Assembly: GCA_947589615.1 (NCBI GenBank)
Contig: CANQBU010000096.1
Span: 1 to 5,302, forward strand
From: an uncultured Clostridia bacterium
GTDB taxonomy: Bacteria; Bacillota; Clostridia; Christensenellales; UBA1242
Reading direction: 5' to 3'
Length of the DNA: 5,302 nucleotides
This document shows, in pieces, positions 5,002 to 5,302 of this stretch. How positions within the stretch are numbered: position 1 is the first letter of the stretch; each line of letters begins with the position of its first letter. The position numbers were made by a program, and so were the translations under genes. The notes under the pieces are model-generated. The model had not been told where the DNA came from, made no database searches, and worked only from the letters and a program-made list of their open reading frames with translations.

Positions 5002-5301
5002 CTAATCAAGCGTTATTTTTCCAATCCTTCCCTTTCTGAAATCATCGATGACCGCATTTGCCGTTCGCTCAATATCCAACTCGCCGCCGCTTACTACATA
5101 AGCGCGTTTTTTTGCGATTGCCTCAAGTGACAAGTCGTCTCCATATCGTTTTTGCATAAGTGATGGATATTTTATATTAAGCATAGCGATAAGTTCATTC
5201 GCAAACTCAATTTCATCGCCTATGACCTCATCTTTCACGCTTCCGAGAAAGTATAATTTTTTTGCAATTTCTTGATTTTCAAAGTTTGGATACAGTGTCC
5301 C
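5002..5301 (-). CDS. rbgA: RbgA (YlqF) ribosome biogenesis GTPase, C-terminal part (5' end outside window)
   Basis: RbgA is a circularly permuted GTPase that promotes a late step of 50S subunit assembly in Bacillus subtilis. The frame is open to the window edge, so the GTG at 5238 is an internal codon and not a start; 99 residues are visible of about 280-290. The visible part begins GTLYPNFENQEIAKKL, matching the family's PGxLWPKFEDQxxGxKL just after the G3 motif DTPG. It continues with LGSVKDEVI (usual TGAIKDELL) and the C-terminal RNA-binding (ANTAR-like) domain: YPSLMQKRYG, then SGGELDIERTANAVIDDF and the closing RKGRIGKITLD. The G4, G5, G1, G2 and G3 motifs lie outside the window. It is the upstream member of the rbgA-yraN unit. 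Identity is firm from the C-terminal signature. Confidence 0.95.
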   Translation of the reverse strand, partial: GTLYPNFENQEIAKKLYFLGSVKDEVIGDEIEFANELIAMLNIKYPSLMQKRYGDDLSLEAIAKKRAYVVSGGELDIERTANAVIDDFRKGRIGKITLD

Positions 5302-5302
5302 C

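Noticed and set aside
4704..5039. Plus-strand reading frame of 111 codons
   Set aside because: It is antisense to yraN and the end of rbgA, both recognised by motifs; the frame is a shadow.
5236..5238. GTG as start of a 78-residue protein
   Set aside because: The upstream codons in frame encode conserved RbgA sequence (GTLYPNFENQEI, LYFLGS), so this is an internal valine of RbgA.

Overview
The window is AT-rich, with short intergenic spaces, AAGGAG-type ribosome binding sites and sigma-A promoter elements. The gene content is a Firmicutes-type MurG, an AprX-like subtilase, RbgA (YlqF) and a YraN-family protein. Together these point to a low-GC Gram-positive bacterium (Bacillota), most likely a clostridial lineage. 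The species cannot be named from this sequence. No tRNA, rRNA, CRISPR array, insertion sequence or phage gene was seen, so this looks like ordinary chromosome with several poorly characterised small genes.

Layout, left to right. (1) Positions 2-616 (+) are the C-terminal 204 residues of MurG, the lipid II-forming glycosyltransferase, cut by the window start and followed by a probable hairpin terminator. (2) Convergent to it, 2160-755 (-) is a two-gene unit: a small charged protein of unknown function (87 aa) overlapping by 4 bases the start of a 381-aa cytoplasmic-type subtilisin-like serine protease. (3) Divergent from that unit, 2250-2516 (+) encodes an 88-aa Q/N-rich unknown protein with no clear Shine-Dalgarno sequence. 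An inverted repeat lies in the shared spacer. (4) 3169-2519 (-) encodes a stand-alone ABC ATPase-like protein with an intact Walker A but substituted Q-loop, signature, Walker B glutamate and H-loop. (5) 3760-3251 (-) encodes a predicted lipoprotein with its own terminator. (6) 4008-4559 (+) encodes an unknown membrane protein with two predicted transmembrane segments, driven by a full-consensus sigma-A promoter and closed by a strong terminator. (7) 5301-4647 (-) holds the C-terminal 99 residues of the ribosome assembly GTPase RbgA, followed 7 bases later by a YraN/UPF0102 nuclease-fold protein.

The recognisable housekeeping functions sit at the two ends: peptidoglycan synthesis on the left, and 50S ribosome assembly with YraN on the right. 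The middle 4 kb carries accessory or lineage-specific genes: a protease pair, a degenerate ATPase, an orphan lipoprotein and an orphan membrane protein. Nothing in the sequence proves these middle genes form one pathway; terminators and opposite orientations separate most of them. The best leads are the degenerate ABC protein, the strongly promoted membrane protein and the small gene coupled to the protease.
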